64,000 nucleotides of DNA from Bacteroidota bacterium (GCA_016194975.1 JACQAM010000019.1:62001-126000); one strand, 5' to 3'. Shown: positions 8,267 through 17,357, counted from the first letter of the stretch. Notes: generated by a model not told the origin, from the letters alone. Program-made: numbers and translations.

Positions 8267-8881
8267 ATGCGGTCAGTTACAATTAATCCTTCGGTTATGG
8301 AGGTTGTCTCGAAGTACCACGCTACCAGGGAGGACATGCTCAACGAGCAGGTGCTGGTGGAGGAAGCAAAAAAGGAACCGTCGCGTTTCCAGGCGTTGTA
8401 TAATAAGTATTACGAGAGAATTTTTCTGTTCGTGTGGCAACGGATGGATGATAAAGAAGCAGCACATGATGTTACATCGAATGTTTTTCTGAAAGCAATG
8501 TTGAATCTTCACAAATATGAATTCAAAGGTGTGCCGTTCGCATCGTGGTTGTATCGCATAGCAAAGAGTGAAGTGTACACGGTTTTTCGTCAGCAGCAGG
8601 CGCAGCGCACGGTGAATATTGAAACCGTTTTATTGGGCGACATGGCGGAGGAAATGGAAGAAGATAAATACGGCGCCTACATCGGAATTCTGAAAGAAGC
8701 AGTGCTCGAACTCGAAGAGGAAGATATGCAGTTCATAGAAATGAGATTTTTTGAGAAGAGAGCATTCAAAGAGATCGCAGAAATTTTCGGAATAACAGAG
8801 AACAATGCAAAAGTGAAAACGTACCGCATACTTGAAAAATTAAAAAAGATCATCACCGGAAAACCAAAAACCAGGGACTAA
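8267..8881 (+). CDS. ECF-type RNA polymerase sigma factor
   Basis: 204 residues. Sigma-70 region 2 spans about 38-108 (ALYNKYYERIFLFVWQRM, then PFASWLYRIAKSEVYTVFR, the -10-binding and core-binding helices). Region 4 spans about 145-195 (LEEEDMQFIEMRFFEKR, then the helix-turn-helix FKEIAEIFGITENNAKVKTYR). Region 3 is absent, as in ECF sigma factors. The first 35 residues are an extra N-terminal piece; a later start at Met11 is also possible. The next gene, 27 bases on, encodes a one-pass membrane protein that could hold the sigma factor at the membrane, although it shows no zinc-binding anti-sigma motif. The target promoters are unknown. Confidence 0.92.
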   Translation: MRSVTINPSVMEVVSKYHATREDMLNEQVLVEEAKKEPSRFQALYNKYYERIFLFVWQRMDDKEAAHDVTSNVFLKAMLNLHKYEFKGVPFASWLYRIAKSEVYTVFRQQQAQRTVNIETVLLGDMAEEMEEDKYGAYIGILKEAVLELEEEDMQFIEMRFFEKRAFKEIAEIFGITENNAKVKTYRILEKLKKIITGKPKTRD

Positions 8882-8908
8882 TGCACCTTTTTACCCGCAT
8901 TACGCGTC

Positions 8909-10642
8909 ATGAAAAAATATAAAGTCAACATCGACCGCCAGAAACCTTCGTCAGATGAAATTCTTTCGAAGAGAAATTTCGACGGCCTGATGAAGCAATA
9001 CAACGCTTCGCCGCTTAAACCGGGGAAGAAACCATTCTGGAAAAAAGGATGGTTTGCCGGATCGGCCGTCACTGCGGTGATCGCTGTTTCCATGACCGTT
9101 GTTCTCCTCGAAAAAAATCAACCGGAAAAAAATAATTCTCCTGCTGCAACAAATTCATCGTTGCAGTCCGCGAATACGAGAACGCCGGGGCAAATGACGA
9201 ATACTTCGAACACGATCGTTCCGCAGAAAAGAAAGATTGCGCCTCCGCTTAAAGGCATGAATATTTCTTTCACCGATTTCAAAATCAGTTCTGCGAAAGG
9301 CGGCACCGTGACTTATAATTCGGGATCGAAACTTATTTTCCCGGAGAATGCTTTCGTGGATGCGAATGGAAAATCGGTGAATGGGAATGTGGATATTCAT
9401 TACCGGGAATTCCACGATCCTGTAGATGTTTTTCTTGCGGGCATTCCAATGCAATATGATTCTGCCGGAAAAACTTTCCAGTTCGAATCGGCAGGGATGA
9501 TGGAAGTCACAGCGTCGATGAACGGAACTCCTGTTTATCTCGATAAAAATAAAAATGTGCAGATCCAGTTCGCTTCGGAGAATTCCGATTCTAAATTCAG
9601 CGTTTATCTTTTTGATACTACAGCAGGCAATTGGATATTCAAAGGAAAAAATAATGTGCAACAACCGGTTTCCGCTTCGCAACTCACACCGAAACAGAAA
9701 GCGCAAAAGGAAAAAGATGACCAGGCAAAACTTTCGGCGTTGCAAACCCAGCGCGATGATGGAATTGCAGAATCTTACCGGATGAATGCAGTTCCCGCGC
9801 AGCCCAGAGTTCCCATTCACGCTGATAAAACAAAACATCGTTTCCCCATTGATTGCGATCCGAGAGAATTTCCTGAAATTCTCGCTTACAAAGATGTGAT
9901 CTGGACGGTGGATGAATCGAAAGAAAATTTTGACACGAAAGCGTACGACATACAATGGGAAGATTTTAAAATTTCAAAAGGAACGGAAGAAGGAAAATAT
10001 ATTCTCACGCTTAAAAAAGGAACTACTGTTCTGAAACTCGACGTGTATCCATCGTACGAAGGGACCGGTCTCGAAAATGCAACAAAGGAGTACGATAAAC
10101 TTTACCAGCAATATTCCGACGCACTTGCAAAACGTGATAAAGCAGAACAAACAGCAAGAAGTAATTACGAGATAGCAGTGAACAATGGAGGCCTTGCTTA
10201 TCTTGTTTCTTCGCATGTGAATGATGCGGTGAATGTGGAAGTGACGGATAATTTCATGCGCGTTTTCACGATCAGTAATTTCGGAATTTACAATTGCGAT
10301 TGCGCAGGCGATTACCCGGGCAATACGCGCGTGGTGCTCGCGATGAAAGATGCCGATGGAAAAGCGATGAATGATCTCACAAGTCTTTATCTCGTAGATC
10401 GCCATCATTTCGGTTTGTATTCTTACGGCGGAAATCCTGTTGCGAATTTCACTTTTGATTCCAATTCTTCCAATATGCTATGGGGAGTGAAAAACGGAAT
10501 GTTGTACACGGCCGATGACGATCAGTTCAAAAATGTACGTGGACAGGCATCTGCAACATTTGTAATGAAACCGGTTCTCCGTTCATTCGCTTCGCCCGAT
10601 GAGATGAAGAATTTCTTCGGCATTCATACAAAAAGACAGTGA
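8909..10642 (+). CDS. One-pass membrane protein with large ZU5-like outer domain, partner candidate of the sigma factor
   Basis: 577 residues. A basic cytosolic segment of about 46 residues precedes one membrane helix (about 48-67), and the rest should face the periplasm. Residues about 110-220 look like a ZU5-type beta module: GGTVTYNSGSKLIFPENAF, then NGNVDIHYREFHDPVDVF and FESAGMMEVTA. Two charged helical stretches follow (about 265-290 and 390-425, coiled-coil-like), then a beta-rich C-terminal part with two cysteines (C-D-C). The layout is that of a membrane-anchored regulator or sensor, and its place after the sigma gene suggests an anti-sigma role. This is inference; no known anti-sigma fold was recognised in the short cytosolic part. 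Confidence 0.7.
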   Translation: MKKYKVNIDRQKPSSDEILSKRNFDGLMKQYNASPLKPGKKPFWKKGWFAGSAVTAVIAVSMTVVLLEKNQPEKNNSPAATNSSLQSANTRTPGQMTNTSNTIVPQKRKIAPPLKGMNISFTDFKISSAKGGTVTYNSGSKLIFPENAFVDANGKSVNGNVDIHYREFHDPVDVFLAGIPMQYDSAGKTFQFESAGMMEVTASMNGTPVYLDKNKNVQIQFASENSDSKFSVYLFDTTAGNWIFKGKNNVQQPVSASQLTPKQKAQKEKDDQAKLSALQTQRDDGIAESYRMNAVPAQPRVPIHADKTKHRFPIDCDPREFPEILAYKDVIWTVDESKENFDTKAYDIQWEDFKISKGTEEGKYILTLKKGTTVLKLDVYPSYEGTGLENATKEYDKLYQQYSDALAKRDKAEQTARSNYEIAVNNGGLAYLVSSHVNDAVNVEVTDNFMRVFTISNFGIYNCDCAGDYPGNTRVVLAMKDADGKAMNDLTSLYLVDRHHFGLYSYGGNPVANFTFDSNSSNMLWGVKNGMLYTADDDQFKNVRGQASATFVMKPVLRSFASPDEMKNFFGIHTKRQ

Positions 10643-10662
10643 ACTCGCGTTGAATTATCATC

Positions 10663-11382
10663 ATGAATAAAGTTGCGGCCATATTCGTCCTCGGAATATT
10701 TTCATCGCTGAATAGTTCATCGCAACCCGACACGGCAAAAAAAGAAATTCCACAGGGAGTCATTCACATTCGCAAAGCCACCTGTACGCCGTATGTGAAA
10801 GTAGAATATTCATTACAACTTTCTAAAGTAGCGTGGGGCGAACGCAGCGTGAATTACAATGGTGATGTGCAACTGCAACGTGTGCCGGTTTACGATTCTC
10901 TTTTTTACGGTCCCGATCTAAAAAGAGAATATCCGCGCGAGACCACAAATATTTCCCGTTACATCGGTTTGAATCTTGCTTTCAGTTTTCCTGCGAACGA
11001 TACTCCTGCGGTTGATACGATGTATGTTGATGTGTGGATCTCGAAGAACGGAAAAATCCAGTACGCTGATCCCGATACGGTGAATACAGGAAATATGAAT
11101 AATGAATTGGTGGCGGAACTCGGCGCACTCACTGTAAGTCTTGAAGGGCAGCAATGGGGAACTGCGGGAGGATTCGATACGCCGAAACAATTGATGAAGC
11201 CATCGGAATTCGTTGCAGAAAATTATTGTTGCCGAATGGCGATCATTGTTTCTTCCATGCCGCTTACCACCGATCAGAAAAATACCCGCGCTGTTTTTTC
11301 CCCGTTCGATATTCCGCTTAACTGTCCTGCTTCCGATGAAGAACAAAAAGCTTTTCTGCAGCGGAATCTTTCGAAGCAATAA
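10663..11382 (+). CDS. Secreted hypothetical protein, paralogue-like pair member 1
   Basis: 239 residues with a signal peptide (MNKVAAIFVLGIFSSL, cleavage probably near residue 20). No family was recognised. After the signal comes IPQGVIHIRKATCTPYVKV, which matches in order and spacing the start of the next gene's product (IPEGIIVVRRPLIPVAYTV). A middle part with VDTMYVDVWISKNGKIQYA resembles the energy-transducer-like 'D-x-W-I-x-x-N-G' segments of periplasmic beta domains. It begins 20 bases after the preceding gene, so the sigma factor, membrane protein and two secreted proteins probably form one unit. The function is unknown. Confidence 0.65.
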   Translation: MNKVAAIFVLGIFSSLNSSSQPDTAKKEIPQGVIHIRKATCTPYVKVEYSLQLSKVAWGERSVNYNGDVQLQRVPVYDSLFYGPDLKREYPRETTNISRYIGLNLAFSFPANDTPAVDTMYVDVWISKNGKIQYADPDTVNTGNMNNELVAELGALTVSLEGQQWGTAGGFDTPKQLMKPSEFVAENYCCRMAIIVSSMPLTTDQKNTRAVFSPFDIPLNCPASDEEQKAFLQRNLSKQ

Positions 11383-11426
11383 AAAAAATCAATTCTCCCC
11401 GTTCATTTAATTCTTAATTTCATCTG

Positions 11427-12077
11427 GTGAGAAAACTTTTACTTTTCATTTTTATTTTTTTCAGTTTGGCGGATGTGATCGCACAGGATTCAATTCCGGA
11501 AGGAATTATTGTTGTGCGCCGACCGCTCATCCCTGTGGCTTACACAGTTTCCATTAATTATGATTATGGCGAATATGGCGTAGCAACCCACGTCGATAAA
11601 ATTTCACGCAATGAAATTGTGCTGTCTGATTCTGCAAGAGGAATTCTTCCTCCGTCGCCGGTGAATGTCGATTCTTCATTCATGAACGCGGAAATGCTTG
11701 CGGTGTTGCGCGAACATGGCTCATTGAATAATGACAGTTTCAACTGGAATACATTTCTCCTGCCGATGCATTATGGTTTTTCCTGGAGCGATACCGTGCG
11801 ATTCGACAGTGCGCAGTTTGCCGTGCAGATCGATGAGAATGGTTTGGCAGGAATAAAACTGATGCCGTGGAAAATTGCGGACAGTACAACGATCGCATTC
11901 GAAAAAAAATCTTTCGACAGGATGCGTAAATGCAGTTACTGGTATCCGGCGCGCTATACAAAAAAGAAGAGAAGAAAATTACGCACAAAGAATATTCCGA
12001 GTTACCTGCTCATCACTGTTTACGCGCGCGATGCGGGCGCGGGAAGAATGAAACCGCTCGAAGTGATAGATCACTGA
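11427..12077 (+). CDS. Secreted hypothetical protein, paralogue-like pair member 2
   Basis: 216 residues from a GTG start at 11427; no ATG lies upstream in frame near it, and the signal peptide begins right there (MRKLLLFIFIFFSLADVIAQ). After cleavage near Gln20 it reads IPEGIIVVRRPLIPVAYTV, parallel to the previous protein. It shares the segment SAQFAVQIDENGLAGIKLM, comparable to the partner's D-V-W-I-S-K-N-G-K-I. The C-terminus is strongly basic (KKKRRKLRTK). The gene converges with glyA, leaving only 18 bases between the stop codons and no obvious terminator hairpin. No family was recognised. Confidence 0.65.
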   Translation: MRKLLLFIFIFFSLADVIAQDSIPEGIIVVRRPLIPVAYTVSINYDYGEYGVATHVDKISRNEIVLSDSARGILPPSPVNVDSSFMNAEMLAVLREHGSLNNDSFNWNTFLLPMHYGFSWSDTVRFDSAQFAVQIDENGLAGIKLMPWKIADSTTIAFEKKSFDRMRKCSYWYPARYTKKKRRKLRTKNIPSYLLITVYARDAGAGRMKPLEVIDH

Positions 12078-12095
12078 AAAAAAATGCAGGAAAAA

Positions 12096-13370
12096 TTACC
12101 AGGCGAATAATTTGTATTTCTTCATCATCTTATTCACTTCCTTCTTCACATTCGCTATCTTTTTTTCGCTGGTGTGATTCATCACTACTTCATCAATGAG
12201 TTCCGCGATCTTCGGGATCTGTTTTTCTTTTATTCCGCGCGTAGTGATCGCAGGCGTGCCCACGCGGATGCCTGATGTGACGAATGGAGATTTGTCATCG
12301 AAAGGAACCATGTTCTTGTTCACCGTTATATCGGCTTTCACCAGCGCATTCTCTGCTTCTTTACCCGTAATATTTTTTGAACGAAGATCGATGAGCATGC
12401 AATGATTTTCAGTTCCGCCGGAGATCACATGATAACCGCGTGCAACAAATTCATCAGCAAGCAGCGCCGCATTCTTCACCACTTGCACCGCGTAACGGAG
12501 AAAACCATCGCTCAGCGCTTCATGGAAAGAAACTGCTTTTGCAGCGATCACATGTTCGAGCGGCCCACCCTGTGTTCCGGGAAAAACAGCAGCGTCGAGT
12601 AGTGCCGACATCATTTTTATTTCTCCTTTCGGTGTTTTAAGTCCCCAGGGATTTTCAAAATCTTTTCCCATGAAAATCATTCCTCCTCTCGGTCCGCGAA
12701 GTGTTTTGTGTGTTGTTGTCGTAATGATGTGGCAATGCGGAACCGGATCGTTGAGAATTCCCCGCGCTATCAATCCTGCAGGATGTGCGATGTCGGCCAT
12801 GAGTAGCGCGCCAACTGAATCCGCAATTTTTCTCAGGCGCGCGTAGTCCCAATCGCGTGAGTACGCAGAGGCGCCGCAGATAATGAGTTTTGGTTTTTCA
12901 GCGTTCGCAGTTTTTTCAACGTTATCATAATTGATCATCCCGGTTTCTTTTTCCACTCCATAAAATGTAGGGCGATAAAGTTTGCCGGAAAAATTCACAG
13001 CAGATCCATGCGTAAGATGTCCGCCGTGCGAAAGATCGAAACCGAGGATTGTATCGCCTGGTTTTAAAACGGCAAGCATCACAGAAGCGTTCGCCTGTGC
13101 GCCGGAATGCGGTTGCACATTCACCCATTGTGCATTGAAAAGAGATTTTGCGCGGTCAATGGCAAGCTGTTCGCTAAGGTCAACAAATTCGCATCCGCCA
13201 TAATATCTTTTTCCCGGAAGTCCTTCTGCATATTTATTGGTGAGCACAGATCCCATCGCTTTCATGACCTGGTCACTAACAAAATTCTCAGACGCGATCA
13301 GTTCAATTCCACTGGTCTGGCGATGCAGTTCTTTTTTGATGATGTCGAAAATGGCGGTATCTTTTTTCAT
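12096..13370 (-). CDS. glyA: Serine hydroxymethyltransferase
   Basis: Interconverts serine and glycine while loading one-carbon units on tetrahydrofolate, in the cytoplasm. 424 residues. The PLP-binding lysine is Lys222 in [14 protein letters not shown]. Asp193 and His196 in [10 protein letters not shown] position the cofactor ring. The N-terminal signature [11 protein letters not shown] and the [15 protein letters not shown] stretch (47-60) are intact. The start is ATG at 13370, and a TAnnTTTG element lies just upstream. It is transcribed away from the exosortase unit, whose last gene ends 40 bases upstream on the same strand, so read-through is possible. Confidence 0.98.
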   Translation of the reverse strand: MKKDTAIFDIIKKELHRQTSGIELIASENFVSDQVMKAMGSVLTNKYAEGLPGKRYYGGCEFVDLSEQLAIDRAKSLFNAQWVNVQPHSGAQANASVMLAVLKPGDTILGFDLSHGGHLTHGSAVNFSGKLYRPTFYGVEKETGMINYDNVEKTANAEKPKLIICGASAYSRDWDYARLRKIADSVGALLMADIAHPAGLIARGILNDPVPHCHIITTTTHKTLRGPRGGMIFMGKDFENPWGLKTPKGEIKMMSALLDAAVFPGTQGGPLEHVIAAKAVSFHEALSDGFLRYAVQVVKNAALLADEFVARGYHVISGGTENHCMLIDLRSKNITGKEAENALVKADITVNKNMVPFDDKSPFVTSGIRVGTPAITTRGIKEKQIPKIAELIDEVVMNHTSEKKIANVKKEVNKMMKKYKLFAW

Positions 13371-13395
13371 GATGCGATACTGAAATTAGTGTGGA

Positions 13396-13403
13396 CAAAA
13401 GTA
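13396..13403 (-). promoter_or_regulatory. TAnnTTTG-type -7 promoter element for glyA
   Basis: On the minus strand this reads TACTTTTG (six of six fixed positions), 25 bases before the glyA start, in the short gap after the exosortase-unit gene. No -33 TTG box is evident. Confidence 0.45.
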
Positions 13404-13409
13404 AATAAA

Positions 13410-13871
13410 TCATTCACTTTTTCGGAGAACGAGGAAGGATGCAATTAAGATCACAAGTAAGGCCGGCGTTTCCGTTAGCCCGGCGAGAAAGCGCGCAATA
13501 TTGTAAGTAGAATCGATCATGCCTGTCAATGAACCGGCGAGGTAGAATAAAGAACCAAGAATGAAAATTATCCCGTAACTGATGAGTGTAATACGGATCT
13601 TTTCTCTTTCATTGAAAATAGTCTTCACCGTGATTGCTGCAAGGAGCGCAAAGACGATCGCAAATAAAACGGTGAGCAGCCACTTGGAATAATAAAGAGC
13701 AGCGTAACTCCATCCCGAAAGAAAATGCAGGGAAGGAGAAACGTGCGAATCGGCGTCATGATAATAAGTAACCCGGCTCTGCTCATTGATATTCACAAAA
13801 ATGAATTCACGAAGGAACCCGGTCACAATGTAGAGCAGGATAAGCAGGCCGCCGGCGATTTTTTTTCTCAT
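13410..13871 (-). CDS. Small membrane protein of the exosortase unit
   Basis: 153 residues with four hydrophobic segments (about 5-24, 58-80, 90-112 and 130-148). A soluble stretch after the first helix is rich in polar residues (NINEQSRVTYYHDADSHV). No enzymatic motif was seen. It overlaps the exosortase gene by four bases (ATGA), so the two are translationally coupled. Small Bacteroidota exosortase systems often carry such an associated membrane protein (XrtF- and XrtX-associated proteins are examples). Membership of either group is my inference from context and size, not from a motif. Confidence 0.65.
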   Translation of the reverse strand: MRKKIAGGLLILLYIVTGFLREFIFVNINEQSRVTYYHDADSHVSPSLHFLSGWSYAALYYSKWLLTVLFAIVFALLAAITVKTIFNEREKIRITLISYGIIFILGSLFYLAGSLTGMIDSTYNIARFLAGLTETPALLVILIASFLVLRKSE

Positions 13872-14413
13872 GGCTTGCTGTAGTTCTGTAAACCGCCGGG
13901 ATCACTGAATTTTTTTATCCAGTAATACCACATAAAAAAAATAATTCCATACATCAGTATCTGGAAAAGATAAGTGTGATTGAATTCCAGCCACGATGGA
14001 TGATTTTTTACAATGATGCAGAGCAGTACGATCCGGAAAATATTCAGAAAATGAATGACCGTGATACCTGCCGGGATGTAGAATAATTTATAAATCCATT
14101 TTCCCGGATAGGCCGCTATGAAGAAAGTGAATAAGGCGAAGAGTGTTATTCCATCGCAAGGATCACCGATCCATAATCCGTGTGTTCCGTCGATGCCGAT
14201 GGTCCTTATCGTCGGATTATTTCCAATAAAAGTATGAAAGCCGAGTTTGCTGAGAATAAAAAGTGACCAGAGAGAATTATCGTTGATCACGAGCCGGTCG
14301 AGTTTACCCCAGGGATGAATGACCCATTCGTAGATCATCATCCACACCAAAAACAAAGCGATAAATATTCCGATGAACCGAAGCGTTCTGCTTTCGGGAA
14401 TTTTCAGATTCAT
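13868..14413 (-). CDS. Exosortase/archaeosortase family protein, small Bacteroidota type
   Basis: A membrane transpeptidase-like enzyme that cleaves C-terminal sorting signals at the outer face of the inner membrane. 181 residues with five to six membrane segments. The catalytic triad is readable: Cys86 in GDPCDGITL, Arg127 in FLNIFRIVLLC, and His146 in FNHTYLFQILMYG. Spacing and the N-x-x-R and H-x-x-x-Q surroundings fit the exosortase family. The short length and gene context fit the XrtF/XrtX-like group of Bacteroidota; which one is uncertain. It overlaps by four bases both the downstream membrane-protein gene and the upstream gene of its likely substrate. Confidence 0.88.
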   Translation of the reverse strand: MNLKIPESRTLRFIGIFIALFLVWMMIYEWVIHPWGKLDRLVINDNSLWSLFILSKLGFHTFIGNNPTIRTIGIDGTHGLWIGDPCDGITLFALFTFFIAAYPGKWIYKLFYIPAGITVIHFLNIFRIVLLCIIVKNHPSWLEFNHTYLFQILMYGIIFFMWYYWIKKFSDPGGLQNYSKP

Positions 14414-14646
14414 GCCCTTTCAGAAGCGCCGCGAAGTTTGAATGAGCGGTATACCATTGCGGCGCCGAAAATAATTGCCGCAGCAAGAGCATAATAAATC
14501 CCGCCATTTACAGGAACGCACGGAGGAGGCCAGCATGGAGGCCCGCCGACAGGAGGAGGTGGTGGTGGTTGCGCATGCGCTGTTTGCGCAAATACAATAA
14601 CGCAAAGCACAAAAAGAAGGAAGAAAATGTTCCGGTTGAATTTCAT
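14410..14646 (-). CDS. Short Pro-rich protein with PVNGG C-terminal sorting-like signal, probable exosortase substrate
   Basis: 78 residues in three parts: a signal peptide (1-25, ending A-H-A before Gln26), a proline/cysteine-rich middle (27-45, with Cys38 and Cys43), and a tail of PVNGG (45-49), one hydrophobic helix (50-66) and basic residues (R67, K70, R72). A short motif, a helix and a basic end is the form of exosortase sorting signals. P-V-N-G-G resembles the P-I-D-G-G motif of Bacteroidota 'PID-CTERM' proteins. The gene overlaps the exosortase start by four bases. Almost nothing would remain as mature protein, so it may be a peptide anchor or a dedicated signal. Confidence 0.75.
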   Translation of the reverse strand: MKFNRNIFFLLFVLCVIVFAQTAHAQPPPPPPVGGPPCWPPPCVPVNGGIYYALAAAIIFGAAMVYRSFKLRGASERA

Positions 14647-14657
14647 AATTGGTTCGC

Positions 14658-17279
14658 TTAATAGAATATCTTTTTAGTGACGACCTGTTCGCCTTGTGTG
14701 ATCTTCACGAAATAAACTCCGTGCGCATAAGGATTCTCCAGTGAAACTGTTTCGCTGGTAACGGTGAATTGTTTTGGCGCAGAAATTTCTTTGCCTTCCA
14801 CATCATAAATAGAGATCGTTACATCAGTTTGCTGATCGAAGAAGAACGAAGCTTTCAGATTTCCGTTGCTATTGAAAACAGTACAATTTCCATCGAGTGC
14901 CTGCGCAATATTCTGTTCATCCAGAGGGCATGTTCCTTTTTTGTCAAAATGAAGTATCAGGTTACGTTCTTCGCCGGGCTCTGCAAGGAAAGAATAAGAT
15001 GAATTCTGAGCGAGATCTATTCGTTTTCCATTTGAAGGATCTTCAAGCCAGGCGCAGGAGTATGCTGTTACATGATCTATTCCCGAAAAAGAAATTATTT
15101 GATTTCCCGGAAGTGCAGATTTGATCACCAATGGAATGCTCACTGAATTCTGATCGGTATTCATTGTATTCAGCATAATTTTCGTTGCAGAAGCATCTGA
15201 TGTCCATATCAGCGAAGCATCATCATACGGACTTGCGAGGAAAGGCATGTCTTCACGCACATCAAAAGTATTGAGCGCGTCGGGTTGAAAACTTACAACT
15301 GATTCTCCTCCGAGTCCGTTTACATCATTAGTAAGACGAATGCGTACAAAATTTTCCGGATCGGCCAGACGGATAATATTTGGATTTGCTGCTGTATTTT
15401 TTGCTGCTTCTGTAAAATTTACATTTCCTCCTGCAGTAGCAAGACACATGAATCCTTGTGTCCCGGCAATTACGCCTCCATTCGGATTTGCAACATAACT
15501 TCCGTTTTCCTGGAGAATGTAAAAATTCGGATTGAGATTTCCTGAAGCAGCAACAACAGTTGCGTAAGTGATAGGACATCCATAAGGATTGCTGACAAGA
15601 TTATAACCACCACCCACACCGCCGGCAGTGACAGCAATACTTTTATTGCCAAAGCTTGGTGTTCCTTTAGTATCAAAAACAAGAGGAGCGGTAAGAGTTG
15701 ACATATCATCAGCCATCCAGCACATGAATCCTTCTCCGGCAGTGAGAGCAGTTGCTGTTGTCGTAACATTCACCCATGTTCCTGAAGGCTCGTCATAAGT
15801 TCTAACAGAATAAAAAACAGGACAGCATGCATTGCCATCATTGCCACCAACACCGCTCATATAAAATCTTGCATCGCTATCCCAATCGTCAAGAGTAGAT
15901 CCATTAATTGGTGAGCCAAGGAATTGCCAATAACCGGTAGCAGGGCCATCAATGTAAGCTTGCGCGCTCCATCCCGCACCAACCAACGAACCTCCGACAA
16001 CTCCGATTTTCGCACAAGTTGTTGCCGCGGTAGCTGGAAGAATAATTGTACCAGCGCCGCCTGTACCGAATGATTGCGTATTTACAGTGAGAATATCAGA
16101 AATAATAATTGTTCCTGTAACGGAAACTCCACCCAGTGTATTGGAAGAAGTCACATCAAAAAATGTAGGAGTAACGGCTCCGCTTATGGTTTGAGCAGCA
16201 GCGCCGGCAAACGTAACAGTTCCCGATCTCCCGGTGAATGTTCCGGCCGTATTTGTAAAGTTTCCTTTTATTGTCAATAAAAAATTTGCTGCACTCACAT
16301 CAAATGTTCCTGCAGTGATCGTAAAATTTCCATTCAGTGTTAGTGGCGTTGCGAGTGTGAGTGTTCCGGCAGCTTTGTTTACAACGAGATTTTTCATGAT
16401 TTCCGTTGATGCGCGGGTAATACTTTGCGCTCCGCCACCATTGAATGTAGCCGTTGCCATATTGGTACAAGTGAGGTTTGCATTGTTATTCCAATTTCTG
16501 CCAATGGTGACGTCGAAATTATTGCAATTCAAAGTAACAAGAGCATTGATGGTAAGATCATTATTAACAGTGAGGGCACCAGACAAAGTTTTTGTTTGAG
16601 CAGCGGCGGTATTCAGAACAAGATTATAATAAGTTGCCTGCGCACCTCCCACAATTGTAGTATACCCTTTCTGATAAGTTACAGTATTGGTTGCTGCAGA
16701 TGCATTGAGTGTCCCTGTTGATGCATATCCCGACATTGTAAGTGAAGAACCATTCAGGTTATTCCATGTAGCTCCTGAATTGATCTGAACATTTGAATTA
16801 CAGGTAACACTTCCGCTATTGTTGATGATCCTGTTACTGGTAATGTTGATGAGTGATTGAGCGATGAGCACTGTGCCGGCAGCGATCGTATAGTTCTGAT
16901 AGAAATAAATTGTATTGCTGGAGATCAAAGTAGAAGAGGTAACAGTTCCTGCTGCGAAAAACTGGATACTTCCTGCACTACCGAGTCCGCCGTTTTTTGT
17001 GAAGTCGCCATAAATAAGAAGCGAGTAATTTGCGCAGGTAAGAGTAGATCCGAGATTAATATTAAGTGTTTGACACGCCGCTGCGGTCGTCATATTCACA
17101 GTAAATCCACCCGCAATATTCACCACATCATTATTATCCGGAATTCCGTCAGCATCTACACCAACTACACTCCAGGTGGCTGGTGTTGTCCATGAAGAAC
17201 TGGCTATAGAAGTAAAGGTAGCCGCTCTTGAGAGCGATGCCAGAAAAATAGCCGCGAAAAGGAGGTAAAGTCGTTTCAT
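14658..17279 (-). CDS. Large secreted beta-repeat protein with T9SS C-terminal sorting domain
   Basis: 873 residues from ATG 17279, chosen because the signal peptide MKRLYLLFAAIFLASLSRA begins there; an in-frame ATG 63 bases upstream would add a non-signal segment. After cleavage comes SSSWTTPATWSVVG, a common N-terminal module of Bacteroidota surface proteins. Residues about 60-400 are Ala/Thr/Asn/Gly-rich beta-helix-like repeats (for example AGTFDVSAANFLLTIKGNFT). The last 80 residues form a type A Por/T9SS sorting domain: VTISIYDVEGKEI, NPYAHGVYFVKI, and the terminal basic VTKKIF. It should be exported and fixed on the cell surface; adhesion or matrix roles are plausible. It ends 11 bases before the small exosortase substrate gene. 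Confidence 0.88.
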   Translation of the reverse strand: MKRLYLLFAAIFLASLSRAATFTSIASSSWTTPATWSVVGVDADGIPDNNDVVNIAGGFTVNMTTAAACQTLNINLGSTLTCANYSLLIYGDFTKNGGLGSAGSIQFFAAGTVTSSTLISSNTIYFYQNYTIAAGTVLIAQSLINITSNRIINNSGSVTCNSNVQINSGATWNNLNGSSLTMSGYASTGTLNASAATNTVTYQKGYTTIVGGAQATYYNLVLNTAAAQTKTLSGALTVNNDLTINALVTLNCNNFDVTIGRNWNNNANLTCTNMATATFNGGGAQSITRASTEIMKNLVVNKAAGTLTLATPLTLNGNFTITAGTFDVSAANFLLTIKGNFTNTAGTFTGRSGTVTFAGAAAQTISGAVTPTFFDVTSSNTLGGVSVTGTIIISDILTVNTQSFGTGGAGTIILPATAATTCAKIGVVGGSLVGAGWSAQAYIDGPATGYWQFLGSPINGSTLDDWDSDARFYMSGVGGNDGNACCPVFYSVRTYDEPSGTWVNVTTTATALTAGEGFMCWMADDMSTLTAPLVFDTKGTPSFGNKSIAVTAGGVGGGYNLVSNPYGCPITYATVVAASGNLNPNFYILQENGSYVANPNGGVIAGTQGFMCLATAGGNVNFTEAAKNTAANPNIIRLADPENFVRIRLTNDVNGLGGESVVSFQPDALNTFDVREDMPFLASPYDDASLIWTSDASATKIMLNTMNTDQNSVSIPLVIKSALPGNQIISFSGIDHVTAYSCAWLEDPSNGKRIDLAQNSSYSFLAEPGEERNLILHFDKKGTCPLDEQNIAQALDGNCTVFNSNGNLKASFFFDQQTDVTISIYDVEGKEISAPKQFTVTSETVSLENPYAHGVYFVKITQGEQVVTKKIFY

Positions 17280-17302
17280 GCGGGGTGGGTATTTTGTATG
17301 TT

Positions 17303-17310
17303 CAAATGTA
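17303..17310 (-). promoter_or_regulatory. TAnnTTTG-type -7 promoter element for the T9SS protein gene
   Basis: Minus-strand TACATTTG, six of six fixed positions, 23 bases before the start codon at 17279. It shares the 78-base divergent region with the element at 17342-17349, which faces the other way. Confidence 0.45.
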
Positions 17311-17341
17311 AGAATTTCTAATATAATATCTCTCATTTTCA

Positions 17342-17349
17342 TACTTTTG
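17342..17349 (+). promoter_or_regulatory. TAnnTTTG-type -7 promoter element for wzc
   Basis: TACTTTTG, six of six fixed positions. A transcript starting about seven bases downstream would begin at about 17356, almost on the first ATG (17358). That favours translation from the second ATG at 17388 or a nearly leaderless message. Confidence 0.45.
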
Positions 17350-17357
17350 GGTGAAAT

